From: Pseudomonas sp. UBA1879
GTDB lineage: Bacteria; Pseudomonadota; Gammaproteobacteria; Pseudomonadales; Pseudomonadaceae
Direction of reading: 5' to 3'
Assembly: GCF_002338065.1 (NCBI RefSeq)
Contig: NZ_DDHJ01000006.1
Location: forward strand, 3,745-67,744
Length of the DNA: 64,000 bases
Of the stretch, positions 54,642-63,997 are shown one piece after another. A program made the position numbers and the translations under genes. Within the stretch, counting starts at the first letter, position 1. Every line of letters begins with the position of its first letter. The notes below the pieces were generated by a model. That model was not told the DNA's origin. It worked only from the letters and a program-made list of their open reading frames with translations, and ran no database searches.

Positions 54642-55622
54642 GTGCAGAACCGTTATCCCGAGTTCTCTCCCGACACCGACCCGGTGAACGCTGAGGATCA
54701 GCTGAACATCCGTATCGCCTGGTATTACTACGTCAACAACATGACCCAGCAGCAGATCGCCGACCGCCTCGGCATCACCCGGCTGCGGGTCAACAAGGCC
54801 CTCGCCACCTGCCGCGAAACCGGCGTGGTACAGATCCGCATCAATTCGCCACTGGCTTCTTGCATCGCCCTGGAAGACCAGTTGCAGGAGCGCTTCGGCT
54901 TGCAGCGGGTGACCGTCGTGCCGTCGCCGGAGGATCCGTCGACCATCTTTCGCGTGCTCGGTGTCGGCGTCGCGCCGAGCATCGAGGAGTACCTGATCGA
55001 TGGCTCGATCATCGCCGTCGGCTGGGGGCGAACGTTGCGTCAGGCGGTGCGCGAGCTCCAAGGCCGCGCGCTGCCGAACATGACTGTAGTGTCGCTGCTG
55101 GGGGGGCTGCATTACGGTTCAGCGAACAACACCGTGGAAATCGCCTCCAGCCTCGCCACGCTGTTCGGCGGTTCCTACTACTACCTCGCGGCGCCGTTAT
55201 TCGCGCCGTCCGAGCCATACCGCAGCATGATTCTCGAAGAAGCCTCGGTGCAGGACGTGTTGGGCAAGGCGCGTCAGGCCGATCTGGCATTGCTGACCGT
55301 GGGCGATTTGAGCGAACGCTCGTTGATGCTGGAGTTGGGCCTGGTCAATCCCGAAGATGCCCGGTCGCTGCGCGCGGCAGGCGCGGTAGGCGATCTGCTA
55401 GGGCGCTGGCTGGACCGCGACGGCATCGAGGTCAATCACCCGCTGAACCGACGGGCCATCTCGCTGGACCCGGACGATCTGCGCCAGATCAAGAAAGTCG
55501 TGCTGGTGTCGGGCGGGCCGTACAAAGCCGAAATCATTCGTGCCGTGCTGCTGCGCAATGTGGTTCATGAGCTGGTCATCGACGAAAGTGCGGCCCTCGA
55601 ATTGCTGGCCCAGGAACACTGA
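54642..55622 (+). CDS. SorC/DeoR-type sugar-responsive regulator
   Basis: A 326-residue protein. The N-terminal HTH (about 25-60) holds YYYVNNMTQQQIADRLGITRLRVNKAL; the rest is the SorC sugar-binding domain, with IAVGWGRTLRQAVREL and LLTVGDL. SorC proteins respond to phosphorylated or free sugars and bind inverted repeats near the operon they regulate. GTG start with AAGGAC upstream. The CATTTGTA repeat at 50192 is the obvious candidate operator. Confidence 0.9.
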   Translation: MQNRYPEFSPDTDPVNAEDQLNIRIAWYYYVNNMTQQQIADRLGITRLRVNKALATCRETGVVQIRINSPLASCIALEDQLQERFGLQRVTVVPSPEDPSTIFRVLGVGVAPSIEEYLIDGSIIAVGWGRTLRQAVRELQGRALPNMTVVSLLGGLHYGSANNTVEIASSLATLFGGSYYYLAAPLFAPSEPYRSMILEEASVQDVLGKARQADLALLTVGDLSERSLMLELGLVNPEDARSLRAAGAVGDLLGRWLDRDGIEVNHPLNRRAISLDPDDLRQIKKVVLVSGGPYKAEIIRAVLLRNVVHELVIDESAALELLAQEH

Positions 55623-55656
55623 ACACGTCTTCCATAAACACCCTGGAGCACTGACC

Positions 55657-56376
55657 ATGGCCACCTACGACTTCCTCGGCAAACGCGTTCTGGTAACTGG
55701 CGCAGGCAAAGGCATTGGCCGCGAAACCGTGCAATGGCTGACGCGCTGCGGCGCCGAGGTGATCGCTTTGGGGCGCAACCCTGACGACCTCGCCTACTGT
55801 GATCAGACACTGGTGGTCGACCTCGCCGACGCAGCCGCCACTCAGGCCGCGGTGGCCACGGTGCTGCCACTGGATCTGCTGGTGAACTGTGCGGGCGTGG
55901 TCGAGTTGGAATCGGTGCTTGAAACCTCGGTGGCGACGTTTGATCACTTGATGGCGGTCAACACCCGAGCGCCGATGGTCATCGCCCAAGTAGTGGCCCG
56001 CGATCTGATCCGCCGCGGCGTGCCGGGGGCTATCGTCAATGTCTCCAGCCTCGCGGCCAGCGTGGGGACCCGCGATCACCTGGCGTACTGCGCGTCAAAA
56101 GCGGCGCTGGACGCAATGACCCGGGTGATGGCCATGGAACTGGGGCCACACGGGATTCGGGTCAACAGCGTCAATCCTGTGGTGACGCTGACGCCGATGG
56201 CGGAAAAGGCCTGGAGCGATCCGGCCAAATCGGCGTCGATGCTGTCGCGCATTCCCCTCGGTCGCTTCGTTCAGCCGAGCGAAATTGCCTCGACCATCGC
56301 GTTTCTGCTGAGCGACGATGCGGCGATGATCAATGGCGTGACCTTGACCGTGGACGGCGGCTTCAGCGCTGGTTGA
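55657..56376 (+). CDS. SDR oxidoreductase, L-xylulose reductase/DCXR-like
   Basis: A 239-residue short-chain dehydrogenase with a GAGKGIGR cofactor loop (residues 15-22), NVSS (about 128-131) and Y144-x3-K148 (YCASK). It is notably similar to dicarbonyl/L-xylulose reductase (VTGAGKGIGR, ARGVPGAIVNVSS, MALELGP-like MAMELGPHGIRVNSVNP). Such enzymes interconvert xylitol and L-xylulose with NADP(H). The family's NNAG is NCAG here. It closes the plus-strand operon and overlaps the convergent kinase gene by 14 bases. Confidence 0.9.
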   Translation: MATYDFLGKRVLVTGAGKGIGRETVQWLTRCGAEVIALGRNPDDLAYCDQTLVVDLADAAATQAAVATVLPLDLLVNCAGVVELESVLETSVATFDHLMAVNTRAPMVIAQVVARDLIRRGVPGAIVNVSSLAASVGTRDHLAYCASKAALDAMTRVMAMELGPHGIRVNSVNPVVTLTPMAEKAWSDPAKSASMLSRIPLGRFVQPSEIASTIAFLLSDDAAMINGVTLTVDGGFSAG

Positions 56377-57907
56377 GTGCGGGGGTCGGACCGGGGCTGA
56401 GCCGCGCCAGACGCGGATACAGATCCCGCAGCCGCGGATAGAGTTCGCCGTACAGCGCCAGCAATTCACGATGGAATTCCCGCAGCGCCGGGTTAGGCAG
56501 GAAGGTTTCGCCATCCTGGGTCATGACCTGCGCCGCACTGGCGAAGTCTTGATACCAGCCCGCGCCGACTGCAGCCGCGATGCCCGCCCCCAGGCTCGAC
56601 GCTTCTTGCGTCGTGGCGCGAATCACCGGGCGGTCGGTGATGTCGGCCATGATCTGGCACCACAATCGGCTCGCCGCGCCACCGCCGATGGCAACGAAGG
56701 TGTGCACCGGTTCACCCGTCGCTTGCACCATGTGCTCGGTCGCGACAGCCTGTTCCAAGGCGATGCCTTCGAGCACGGCGCGGTAGATCTGCGCACGACC
56801 GTGATCGGGCGATAATCCCAGCAGACAGCCCCGAGCATCCTGGTCCCAATAGGGGTTCATCACACCGTTCCAGTACGGCAGCAGCAGCAGCCCGGCGCTG
56901 CCTGGGGCGACGCGCGAGGCTTCGATTTCCAGACGGATCAGGCTGTCGGGCTGGGCCACGACGTCAATGTCGAAGAACTGCTTGAGCAGGCTGTTGATCA
57001 GCAACGTGCCGGACCGTAGCGAGGTTTCCAGCACATAGCCCTGGCGGTCGATGGCGCACAGGGTGCGAAAGGCATCGTTCACCAATGGGGTGTTGGCATA
57101 GACGCCAGAGACGATGGCCGTGCCCAGATTCAGATACGCCGTGCCCGCGCTGACCACGCCGATACCCAAGCCGCCCGCCTGGCCATCGCCGCCCCCTGCC
57201 ACCACCGGCGTACCGGCAGGCAGACCGGTGAGGGTTTCAGCCGCTTCCGTGACCGCGCCCAGCACCGAGCCGGGGGCGAATGCCGTGGGAAAGCAACCGC
57301 TGTCGAGAGGGATGGGCAGCGCGCCGAGCACATCGTCTGCCCAACGGTGTTGATGAATGTCGAAGGCGCCAAACGGGTCGGCGCTGGCCCAGCTGGTGAC
57401 GAACTGGCCGGTGAGTTTGCGCACCAGCCAGGCGTGGGGTTCGTAAACGTGACGAATGCGTCGGAACCGCTCCGGCTCGGCGTCGGCCAGCCACGCCAGA
57501 CTGTAAATGGCCGGAGCCCAGTCGTGGGGTTTGCCGGTGATGCGGTGCAGACGTTCATGACCGACGCGCTGACAGAGGGTGGCCACTTCGTCTTTGCGGC
57601 GCTCGTCGAGCCAGAGCATCGCCGGACGCAGGAGACGGTCTTCGGCGTCGGTGACGGCAACGGTTTCGCGCTGGTTGACGATCGACACGGCGGCGATGGC
57701 GGCGCCCGGAATCAACGGTATCAATGCTTTCAACGCCTGCTGGGTGGCGCGCCACCAATCTTCAGGGTCTTGTTCATACGCGTTCGGCGCCGGCCGCGAA
57801 AGCCCCAATGGCGCCCTCGCCTGTGCCACCAACAGACCCCGCGCATCCCAGGCGATGGCCTTGCACGTGGTCGTACTCAGATCGATACCGATTACCAGCT
57901 TCTGCAT
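56363..57907 (-). CDS. FGGY-family carbohydrate kinase (xylulokinase-like)
   Basis: A 514-residue FGGY kinase. The N-terminal ATP site is VIGIDLSTTTCKAIAWD; GGGDGQAGGLGIG is the second-domain motif, and IGGGAASRLWCQIMADI with TTQEASSLGAGIAA forms the C-terminal lobe. It should phosphorylate the ketose made by the polyol dehydrogenase or SDR. It lies on the opposite strand, tail to tail with the SDR gene, with a 14-base overlap, so a separate promoter is needed upstream at about 57920-58000. Xylulokinase, L-xylulokinase or ribulokinase are the alternatives. Confidence 0.88.
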   Translation of the reverse strand: MQKLVIGIDLSTTTCKAIAWDARGLLVAQARAPLGLSRPAPNAYEQDPEDWWRATQQALKALIPLIPGAAIAAVSIVNQRETVAVTDAEDRLLRPAMLWLDERRKDEVATLCQRVGHERLHRITGKPHDWAPAIYSLAWLADAEPERFRRIRHVYEPHAWLVRKLTGQFVTSWASADPFGAFDIHQHRWADDVLGALPIPLDSGCFPTAFAPGSVLGAVTEAAETLTGLPAGTPVVAGGGDGQAGGLGIGVVSAGTAYLNLGTAIVSGVYANTPLVNDAFRTLCAIDRQGYVLETSLRSGTLLINSLLKQFFDIDVVAQPDSLIRLEIEASRVAPGSAGLLLLPYWNGVMNPYWDQDARGCLLGLSPDHGRAQIYRAVLEGIALEQAVATEHMVQATGEPVHTFVAIGGGAASRLWCQIMADITDRPVIRATTQEASSLGAGIAAAVGAGWYQDFASAAQVMTQDGETFLPNPALREFHRELLALYGELYPRLRDLYPRLARLSPGPTPALNQR

Positions 57908-58532
57908 GCGCGCCCTGCTCCGTCACTGTCCGTGACACTCCTCGAATCGAAGGGCAAGACTAGCTGAGAATGCAATGAAAAACCGCAACCGCAAACGCCC
58001 CGACGCACTCGCCCGACGTCAGGCCGCCTTCGCTGCCGTCGTACCTCCGGCGGCTCCTACGGCTCCGGGGTGTCTGAGGGTTTGCCTCTATTTCTGTAGG
58101 AGACGCCGGGGCCTGCGACGGCAGCGATGCGGTGGAGCAGGCACAGATGCGTTGACTGACAGACCGCTTCGCGGCCGTCGTACCTTCGGCGGCTCCTACC
58201 GGTCTGCGGTGTCTGAGGGTTTGGCACCATTCCTGTAGGAAACGCCGGAGCCTGCGACGGCAGCGACAGCGGTGCAGCAGGCACAGATGCGTTGACTGAC
58301 AGACCGCTTCGCGGCCGTCGTACCTTCGGCGGCTCCTACGGGTCTGCGGTGTCTGAGGGTTTGGCACCATTTCTGTAGGAGACGCCGGAGCCTGCGACGG
58401 CAGCGACAGCGGTGGAGCAGTCAACGGCGAGTCGACTGACAGAACCCCATCGCGGCCGTGAGTCCTCCAGTGTCTTGAGATACAGATGAATGCGCAGGAC
58501 CACGCCCTCATGGACGCCGACTGTCTGCTCCT
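57908..58532. other. Repeat-filled intergenic region
   Basis: The 625 bases contain the leader of the FGGY kinase gene and, from 58030, a tandem array of family-A repeat units. No gene is supported here. Confidence 0.75.
58030..58468. repeat. Tandem array of family-A repeat units, period 139-140 bp
   Basis: Three units, each an inverted pair, lie head to tail: arms 58030-58060/58096-58127, 58169-58199/58235-58266 and 58309-58339/58375-58406, plus a partial fourth arm at 58450-58468. The linkers (TGTCTGAGGGTTTGGCACCAT, GCACAGATGCGTTGACTGACAG) repeat too, so whole units have been duplicated. Units 2 and 3 are almost identical. Confidence 0.9.
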
Positions 58533-60887
58533 CTACACCACCTGATCCCGCCGCGGCAGCGCGCGTTTCATGGCCTTGGCATCCGGTAGGGCCTTGTGCA
58601 ACGTCACGGGCACCGACTTGGCCGCTGGGACTTTGCTGCGTTCGGCGTGGTGCCAGAGGGGGACCAGCGGGTTGCATTCGGGGTAATAAGCCGCCGCGCA
58701 GCCTGCCGGAATGTCGTAGGCGATGATTTGCAACGGGCCGACTTCGCGCAGCACTTCGGGTTCGATGGCGGTGCGCAGGTTGACCCACTCCCCGGGGGCG
58801 AAGCCCAGGCGCACGACATCATTGTGGTTCATGAACACCACGCTCCGCGTCCCGCTGACCCCACGAAAACGATCGTTGTAGCCGTACACCGTGGTGTTGA
58901 ACTGGTCGTTGCTGCGCAGGGTCATCAGCTGGATCGCGTCGCGGGCGCCATGCCCTGGCGAGACATCATCGTCCTCATCGAGGCCGCGCGGTGCAATGAA
59001 GCGGGCCTTGCCGGTTTCGGTTTTCCACTGGCGCTGGGCCGCTGGCAACGGACGGTGAAAGCCGCCCTGTTCCCACATGCGCGTTTCGATGTCGTGGAAA
59101 ATCTCCGGATAGACCTCGCTGATTGCTGCCCGGATTTTCGCGTAATCCTGACGCCACTCTTCCCAGGGAATGCGCACATCGCTGCTCAACGTCGCCCGCG
59201 CCAAGCCGGCGATGATCGCGACCTCGGAGCGCAACTGCTCACCGCTTGGCTCGCTGCGGCCCTGCCACGCGCGTATGCAGCCTGTACTGTCCTCAGTGGT
59301 GTACACCTGATCGACGCCGTCCTGCACGTCTTGTTCGATCTTGCCAAGGCATGGCAACAGCCACGCATTTTTACCGGGCACCAGATGGGTCCGGTTGAGC
59401 TTGGTCGCCACTTGCACGTTCATTTCCAGACGTGACCACGCGGGTTCCATCCGATCCGTGTCAGGGATGGCGCGCAAGAAGTTGCCGCCCAACCCGATGA
59501 AGGCTTTGACGCTGCCGTCCAGGATGCCCTCGCAGGTGTCGACCGTCGCCAACCCCTTGCGCTCCGGCACCTTGAACCCGAACAGCGCTTCGATCTTGTC
59601 CTTCGGCACTTTGGCCGGGTCTTCGGTGATGCCCACGGTGCGCTGACCCTGCACGTTCGAATGCCCACGCACCGGGCAGATCCCCGCCCCCGTTTTGCCA
59701 ATGTTGCCGCGCATCAACAGCAGGTTGACCAGCATCTGCACGTTCTCGACGCCATGGCGATGCTGAGTCATGCCCATGCCGTAGATGATCATCACCCGTT
59801 CGCTGCGCGCGTACACCGTGGCGGCGGCTTCCAGGGCGCTGCGGCTGAGGCCAGAACGGCTTTCCAACTCGGGCCAGGTGTGCCGATCGACCTCCGCGAC
59901 GAACGTCTCAAAACCATCAGTGTGTTCGGCGATGAACCCGTGATCCAGCACCTTACCGCCGCCCGCCCGGTCCATTTCCAGCAACGCCTTGGCAATGCCC
60001 ATCACCGCCGCCGTGTCGCCGCCAATCGCCACTTGGTGGTACTGGGTGCTGATCACGGTGGATTCCGGGCCGAGCATCTCCCGGGGCGATTGCGGGTTGA
60101 CGAAGCGTTCAAGGCCCCGTTCACGCAGCGGATTGAAGGTGATGATCGGCACGTCCCGCTTGCGCGCTTCCTGCAGCGGATGAAGCATGCGCGGACTGTT
60201 GCTGCCGACGTTCTGGCCGAAGAAAAAGATGCAGTCGGTGTGTTCAAAATCTGCAAGGGTGACCGTACCCACCGGAACCCCGATGCTTTCCTGCAAGCCC
60301 ACTGAGGTGCTCTCGTGGCACATGTTCGAGCTGTCGGGCAGGTTGTTGTTGCCGTAGGCGCGCGCGAGCAATTGGTACATGAACGACGCTTCCAGAGACG
60401 CGCGGCCAGACGCATAGAACACCGCTTCCTCTGGCTTAAGTTGACGCAACTGGGCGCCAATCTCGGCGTACGCCTCGTCCCAGGTCGTGACTTTGTAACG
60501 GTCGGTCGTGGGGTCGTAGCGCAAAGGGTGAGTCAGGCGCCCGTGCTGCTCGAGATCGTAGTCATCCCACTGGCGCAGGTCGGCCAGCGAATGCTGTTCG
60601 AAGAAGTCCGGCCCCGTGCGCAGCGACGTCAATTCCCACGCCGTGGCCTTTGCGCCGTTCTCACAAAATTCCAGCGCATGGGGATTGCCCGGTTTGGCCC
60701 AGGCACAACTGACGCAGGCAAACCCCTTCGGCTTGTTTTGCCGAAGCAAGGCTGCAGGCGCCCTTCCGAGCGCCTGCTCGCGCCAGAGGATGTTCATGAC
60801 CGAGTGGGCCGAGCCCCATCCCCCTGAAGCAGACGTGTAAGGGCGGTAATGGGCGGCAGTGTGCGAGGCGGGGTGAAGAAGCTGCAT
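58533..60887 (-). CDS. FdhF/YdeP-type molybdopterin oxidoreductase
   Basis: A 784-residue protein, similar along its length to E. coli YdeP and close to formate dehydrogenase alpha-like proteins. CVSCAWAKP (Cys58, Cys61) and Cys75 in FCENG give only three of the four Cys of a canonical iron-sulfur site, as in YdeP. Cys190 in SNMCHESTSVGL is the presumed Mo ligand. LRGHSNVQG-like PVRGHSNVQGQRTVGITE and the C-terminal RSNDQFNTTVYGYNDRFRG segment bind the cofactor. No signal peptide is seen, so it is cytoplasmic. The gene follows a catalase-family gene by 27 bases. Confidence 0.9.
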   Translation of the reverse strand: MQLLHPASHTAAHYRPYTSASGGWGSAHSVMNILWREQALGRAPAALLRQNKPKGFACVSCAWAKPGNPHALEFCENGAKATAWELTSLRTGPDFFEQHSLADLRQWDDYDLEQHGRLTHPLRYDPTTDRYKVTTWDEAYAEIGAQLRQLKPEEAVFYASGRASLEASFMYQLLARAYGNNNLPDSSNMCHESTSVGLQESIGVPVGTVTLADFEHTDCIFFFGQNVGSNSPRMLHPLQEARKRDVPIITFNPLRERGLERFVNPQSPREMLGPESTVISTQYHQVAIGGDTAAVMGIAKALLEMDRAGGGKVLDHGFIAEHTDGFETFVAEVDRHTWPELESRSGLSRSALEAAATVYARSERVMIIYGMGMTQHRHGVENVQMLVNLLLMRGNIGKTGAGICPVRGHSNVQGQRTVGITEDPAKVPKDKIEALFGFKVPERKGLATVDTCEGILDGSVKAFIGLGGNFLRAIPDTDRMEPAWSRLEMNVQVATKLNRTHLVPGKNAWLLPCLGKIEQDVQDGVDQVYTTEDSTGCIRAWQGRSEPSGEQLRSEVAIIAGLARATLSSDVRIPWEEWRQDYAKIRAAISEVYPEIFHDIETRMWEQGGFHRPLPAAQRQWKTETGKARFIAPRGLDEDDDVSPGHGARDAIQLMTLRSNDQFNTTVYGYNDRFRGVSGTRSVVFMNHNDVVRLGFAPGEWVNLRTAIEPEVLREVGPLQIIAYDIPAGCAAAYYPECNPLVPLWHHAERSKVPAAKSVPVTLHKALPDAKAMKRALPRRDQVV

Positions 60888-60914
60888 GGGTAAACCTATT
60901 CCAGAAAGGGAAGA

Positions 60915-62012
60915 TCAACGGGGCTCGTGCACCGGACAGCCGTTGTGCGCTGCGCGAAAGCCTGACGACATCTCATAAGACGGTTTGCGCACGCGCATCA
61001 CACCGCCGATCGGGCGGTGAGCCTGCAAGCCGTGCCACGGGCTGAACGCCATGCCGTCGTCGATCTGCCGAACGTGTTCCGGGCTCCACGACGGCTGCGG
61101 ATCGACCTCGATGCGCGCCACGGTGACATACGGACTGAGGTCTTCCGGCCAGACCGCAGAAGCGTCCTCAACGGGCATTTTTTCCAGGTCGGTGGCGAGT
61201 TGCACGCGAACCTCCCACACCCCACCATGCTGGGCGAAATACTCGCTCACTGCCTGACGCAGCCCATCCGGGTTGCCGCCGAAATCCACGTGTTGGTCGG
61301 TTAATGCGGTCAGCGTGTCCGCCACCGGTGCCACCGATACCTTGACGTAATACGGCCCGTACAGCAGCGGCACGACGGTGTAAAACGTCTCGCCCAGGAT
61401 GTGGGTCTGGGGATGACCGCCCAGGCTTTTCAGAGTGCCGCTTTCGCCGCCCATGGCCTCGATGGTCGATTCAACCCCGCGCAACAACGCCGAGAAGGCT
61501 TTCTTCATGCCAGGCGCCTTGTCCGTGGTCTTGGCCAGCAGCTTCAAGGTTTTCAGAAACGACTTGGGATCCGCTGCGGTGAACGCCTTGGCGTTCTGCA
61601 TCACGAAGTCCTGGGTAACGTCGCCTTCCGAGCCGGGCAACCGCGGACCTTCGACCCCGATGATCTTCAACGCGAGCCCACGGGGCGTCGACACCTTGTC
61701 ATCGAGAATGTCACCGGGGTTGGTCGAAAAGCGCATCACCGTCGGAAACGTGCCCGGCTTGGCGAACGCCCCTTGAGCGAGTTGCGGCGGCAGTCCTTCG
61801 GGCACGATAAGCCGACCCCGCAGCAAGCCGTGGGATTTCGCATGAACGCTGCGATTGGCGTGGCCCTCATCCTTGAACGTGGTTTCCATGATCGTGTGCA
61901 GGGTTTCGGCCAGCTCTTGACTGGTCTCGGCTTCATCGTCAGGCATCACTTCGAAAGACTGTTCGAACGGCAGCGGCACGACGGGTAGACGGTTCACGGG
62001 CGAGTCGGTCAT
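60915..62012 (-). CDS. Catalase-family (SrpA-like) heme protein
   Basis: A 365-residue catalase-superfamily protein, well short of the usual 480-750 of catalases. It contains SVHAKSHGLLRG (distal His region), MRFSTNPGDI, GLALKIIGVEG and DFVMQNAKAF, as in the small SrpA-type proteins. The C-terminus ends in CPVHEPR. These proteins may show peroxidase rather than full catalase activity. The ATG at 62012 has GGAGAAA upstream. It is probably co-transcribed with the YdeP-type oxidoreductase gene. Confidence 0.85.
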   Translation of the reverse strand: MTDSPVNRLPVVPLPFEQSFEVMPDDEAETSQELAETLHTIMETTFKDEGHANRSVHAKSHGLLRGRLIVPEGLPPQLAQGAFAKPGTFPTVMRFSTNPGDILDDKVSTPRGLALKIIGVEGPRLPGSEGDVTQDFVMQNAKAFTAADPKSFLKTLKLLAKTTDKAPGMKKAFSALLRGVESTIEAMGGESGTLKSLGGHPQTHILGETFYTVVPLLYGPYYVKVSVAPVADTLTALTDQHVDFGGNPDGLRQAVSEYFAQHGGVWEVRVQLATDLEKMPVEDASAVWPEDLSPYVTVARIEVDPQPSWSPEHVRQIDDGMAFSPWHGLQAHRPIGGVMRVRKPSYEMSSGFRAAHNGCPVHEPR

Positions 62013-62251
62013 CAACGGTTTCTCCACTTATCAGTCACGGTACAGGCAAGATCGGGGGGCACTTTGTAGGTGTGCGCTGTCCACACGAGCTCAATCCAGA
62101 TGACTGCTGACCATTTGCCATTGTTCAGCGCGAAATCGAGTTTTGACGACCGGTGGTCGCAGTCCGTTGAAAAGCGCATGACGTTGGTAAAACGGTGGAA
62201 CTTTGCCGTGCGGTTTTTATTCCACTGGCAAACCCCATGCGAGTGCCAGCG

Positions 62252-63046
62252 ATGCCTGTCCACAGTCAGTTCGATAGCAGCCTTCCTCACAGCCGACAGG
62301 GTCGGTCGTCACGCGACAGTGCGGCGACGTTTGTGCTCATGCACTTCCTCGGCGGCTCTCACCGGACCTGGTTCCCGACCCTGCCGTACCTGGATGGCGA
62401 GCATCAGTGTGTGGCGCTGGACACCCCAGGTTTCGGCGATGCGGCTGAGGTCGAGGGCTACAGCGTCGAAGCGATGGTCGATTACGTAGACCGCTTCATT
62501 CGTACCCTGGATTTACACAATGTTGTGCTGGTCGGCCATTCCATGACCGGCAAAGTCGCCGTCGTGCTGGCCTCCCGCAAACCTGCCTATTTGAAGGGTC
62601 TTGTGCTGGTCGCCCCCTCGCCGCCTGGGCCGCAGCCAATGAGCGATGAGGACCGCGACCAGCAACGCCGCTACGGCAAAACGCGCCCGGAAGCTGAAGC
62701 GTTCGTCGATGAATCCAGCGCATTCCGGCTGGCGGATGACATTCGCGAAGTGGCGATCGCCGATGCTCAACGGGTCAATCTGCACGCCTGGCGCGCCTGG
62801 GTCGACCATGGCAGTCGTGAAGACTGGAGCGATCGCCTCGGCACCCTCGACTGTCCGGTGTTGCTGGTGTGTGGTGAAGCCGACGAGCAAGTCCCCGGCC
62901 CCGAAGAACAACGTCGTACCACGCTCGCCGCGTTCACTCGCAGTCGGCTTGAAATCATCCCTGGCGCTGGACACCTGATGCCGCTGCAGACGCCCCGGGC
63001 GCTGGCCGGATTGATGCTGGATTTTGTCCGCGAACAATGCAGCTGA
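62252..63046 (+). CDS. Alpha/beta hydrolase
   Basis: A 264-residue alpha/beta-hydrolase. The oxyanion region is MHFLGGSHRTW, the nucleophile elbow is VGHSMTGKVA with Ser in G-x-S-x-x, the acid is in VCGEADEQVP and the base His in GAGHLMPLQTP. The substrate is unknown. The exact start is unsure: in-frame ATGs at 62237, 62252 and 62339 lack a strong ribosome site. It is followed by an SDR gene after 55 bases in the same direction, so the two may form an operon. Confidence 0.83.
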   Translation: MPVHSQFDSSLPHSRQGRSSRDSAATFVLMHFLGGSHRTWFPTLPYLDGEHQCVALDTPGFGDAAEVEGYSVEAMVDYVDRFIRTLDLHNVVLVGHSMTGKVAVVLASRKPAYLKGLVLVAPSPPGPQPMSDEDRDQQRRYGKTRPEAEAFVDESSAFRLADDIREVAIADAQRVNLHAWRAWVDHGSREDWSDRLGTLDCPVLLVCGEADEQVPGPEEQRRTTLAAFTRSRLEIIPGAGHLMPLQTPRALAGLMLDFVREQCS

Positions 63047-63101
63047 TCACTGCTGTGGTGCGGATTTCGCTTTTTCAAACGTGACTATCAACGAGGTGAG
63101 T

Positions 63102-63899
63102 ATGGATTTGGGAATCAAAAATCGCGTGGCATTGGTGACCGGTGCCAGCGGCGGTATCGGCTTGGCCACGGCGAAATTGCTCAGCGAAGAAGGCGTGCGT
63201 CTGGTGCTGAGCGACGTCGATCAGGACACGCTGGAAAAGGCCTACACCGATGTCGCGGCCGAGTGCGTGTTCGTTGCCGCTGACCTGACCCGCCAAGACG
63301 AAGTCGAGAAAGTGGTCAAGGCCGGTCAGGCAAAGTTCGGCCAGATTGACATTGTGGTTCACACCGCCGGGGTGACTGGGGCTAAAGGCGATCCGCTGGA
63401 ATTGCCGGATGAGGACTACCTGGAAGCGTGGAACACCGACTTCTTCTCCGCCGTTCGCGTGGCGCGGGCAACAATCCCGGCGATGCGCTCGCGGAACTGG
63501 GGCCGCTTTGTCTGCATCACGTCGGAGAACGCTGTTCAGCCCTACTGGGAGGAAGCGGTTTACAACACGGCGAAAGCCGCACTCGGCGCGTTCATCAAAA
63601 ACCTGTCTTATAAAGAGGCTGCCCACGGCGTGCTGTGCAACACCGTGGCCCCTGCCTTCATCGAAACCGGCATGACCGACGGGATGATGAAAAAACGCGC
63701 AGAGGAAATGGGCGTCTCGTTCGATGAAGCCATCAAGAGTTTCCTCGATGAAGAGCGTCCAGGCATCGTGCAAAAACGTCGCGGCAAGCCAGAAGAAGTC
63801 GCCTCGGCCATCGCACTCCTGGTGTCGGACCGGGCGTCGTTCATCAACGGCAGCAATCTGCGCGTGGACGGCGGGTCGGTGCAAGCGATTCAGAACTGA
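63102..63899 (+). CDS. SDR-family oxidoreductase
   Basis: A 265-residue classical SDR: GASGGIG loop (residues 14-20), HTAG in place of NNAG, and the Y154-x3-K158 pair in VYNTAKAAL. The acidic residue after strand 2 (SDVD, about 37-40) favours NAD(H). A longer loop around 205-230 (MGVSFDEAIKSFLDEERPGI) may cover the substrate. GAGGTGAGT precedes the ATG. It lies after the alpha/beta hydrolase gene. The substrate cannot be inferred. Confidence 0.88.
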   Translation: MDLGIKNRVALVTGASGGIGLATAKLLSEEGVRLVLSDVDQDTLEKAYTDVAAECVFVAADLTRQDEVEKVVKAGQAKFGQIDIVVHTAGVTGAKGDPLELPDEDYLEAWNTDFFSAVRVARATIPAMRSRNWGRFVCITSENAVQPYWEEAVYNTAKAALGAFIKNLSYKEAAHGVLCNTVAPAFIETGMTDGMMKKRAEEMGVSFDEAIKSFLDEERPGIVQKRRGKPEEVASAIALLVSDRASFINGSNLRVDGGSVQAIQN

Positions 63900-63966
63900 T
63901 CGCGACCCTGCGGCGTGGGGGCAGCGTCCATCGTTAGGTAGATGAACGAAGCTCGCCGCAGGACCT

Positions 63967-63997
63967 GTAGGAGCAGCCCGAGGCACGACGGCCGCGA
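63967..63997. repeat. Family-A repeat arm at the window edge
   Basis: One 31-base arm in the orientation of the second arm of a pair is seen at the right edge. No partner lies to its left in the gap after the SDR gene, so it is either single or part of a pair lying outside the window. Confidence 0.75.

Noticed and set aside
58030..58468. Array considered as a CRISPR
   Set aside because: The period is 140 bp, the linkers between arms repeat as well instead of being unique spacers, and no cas genes are present.
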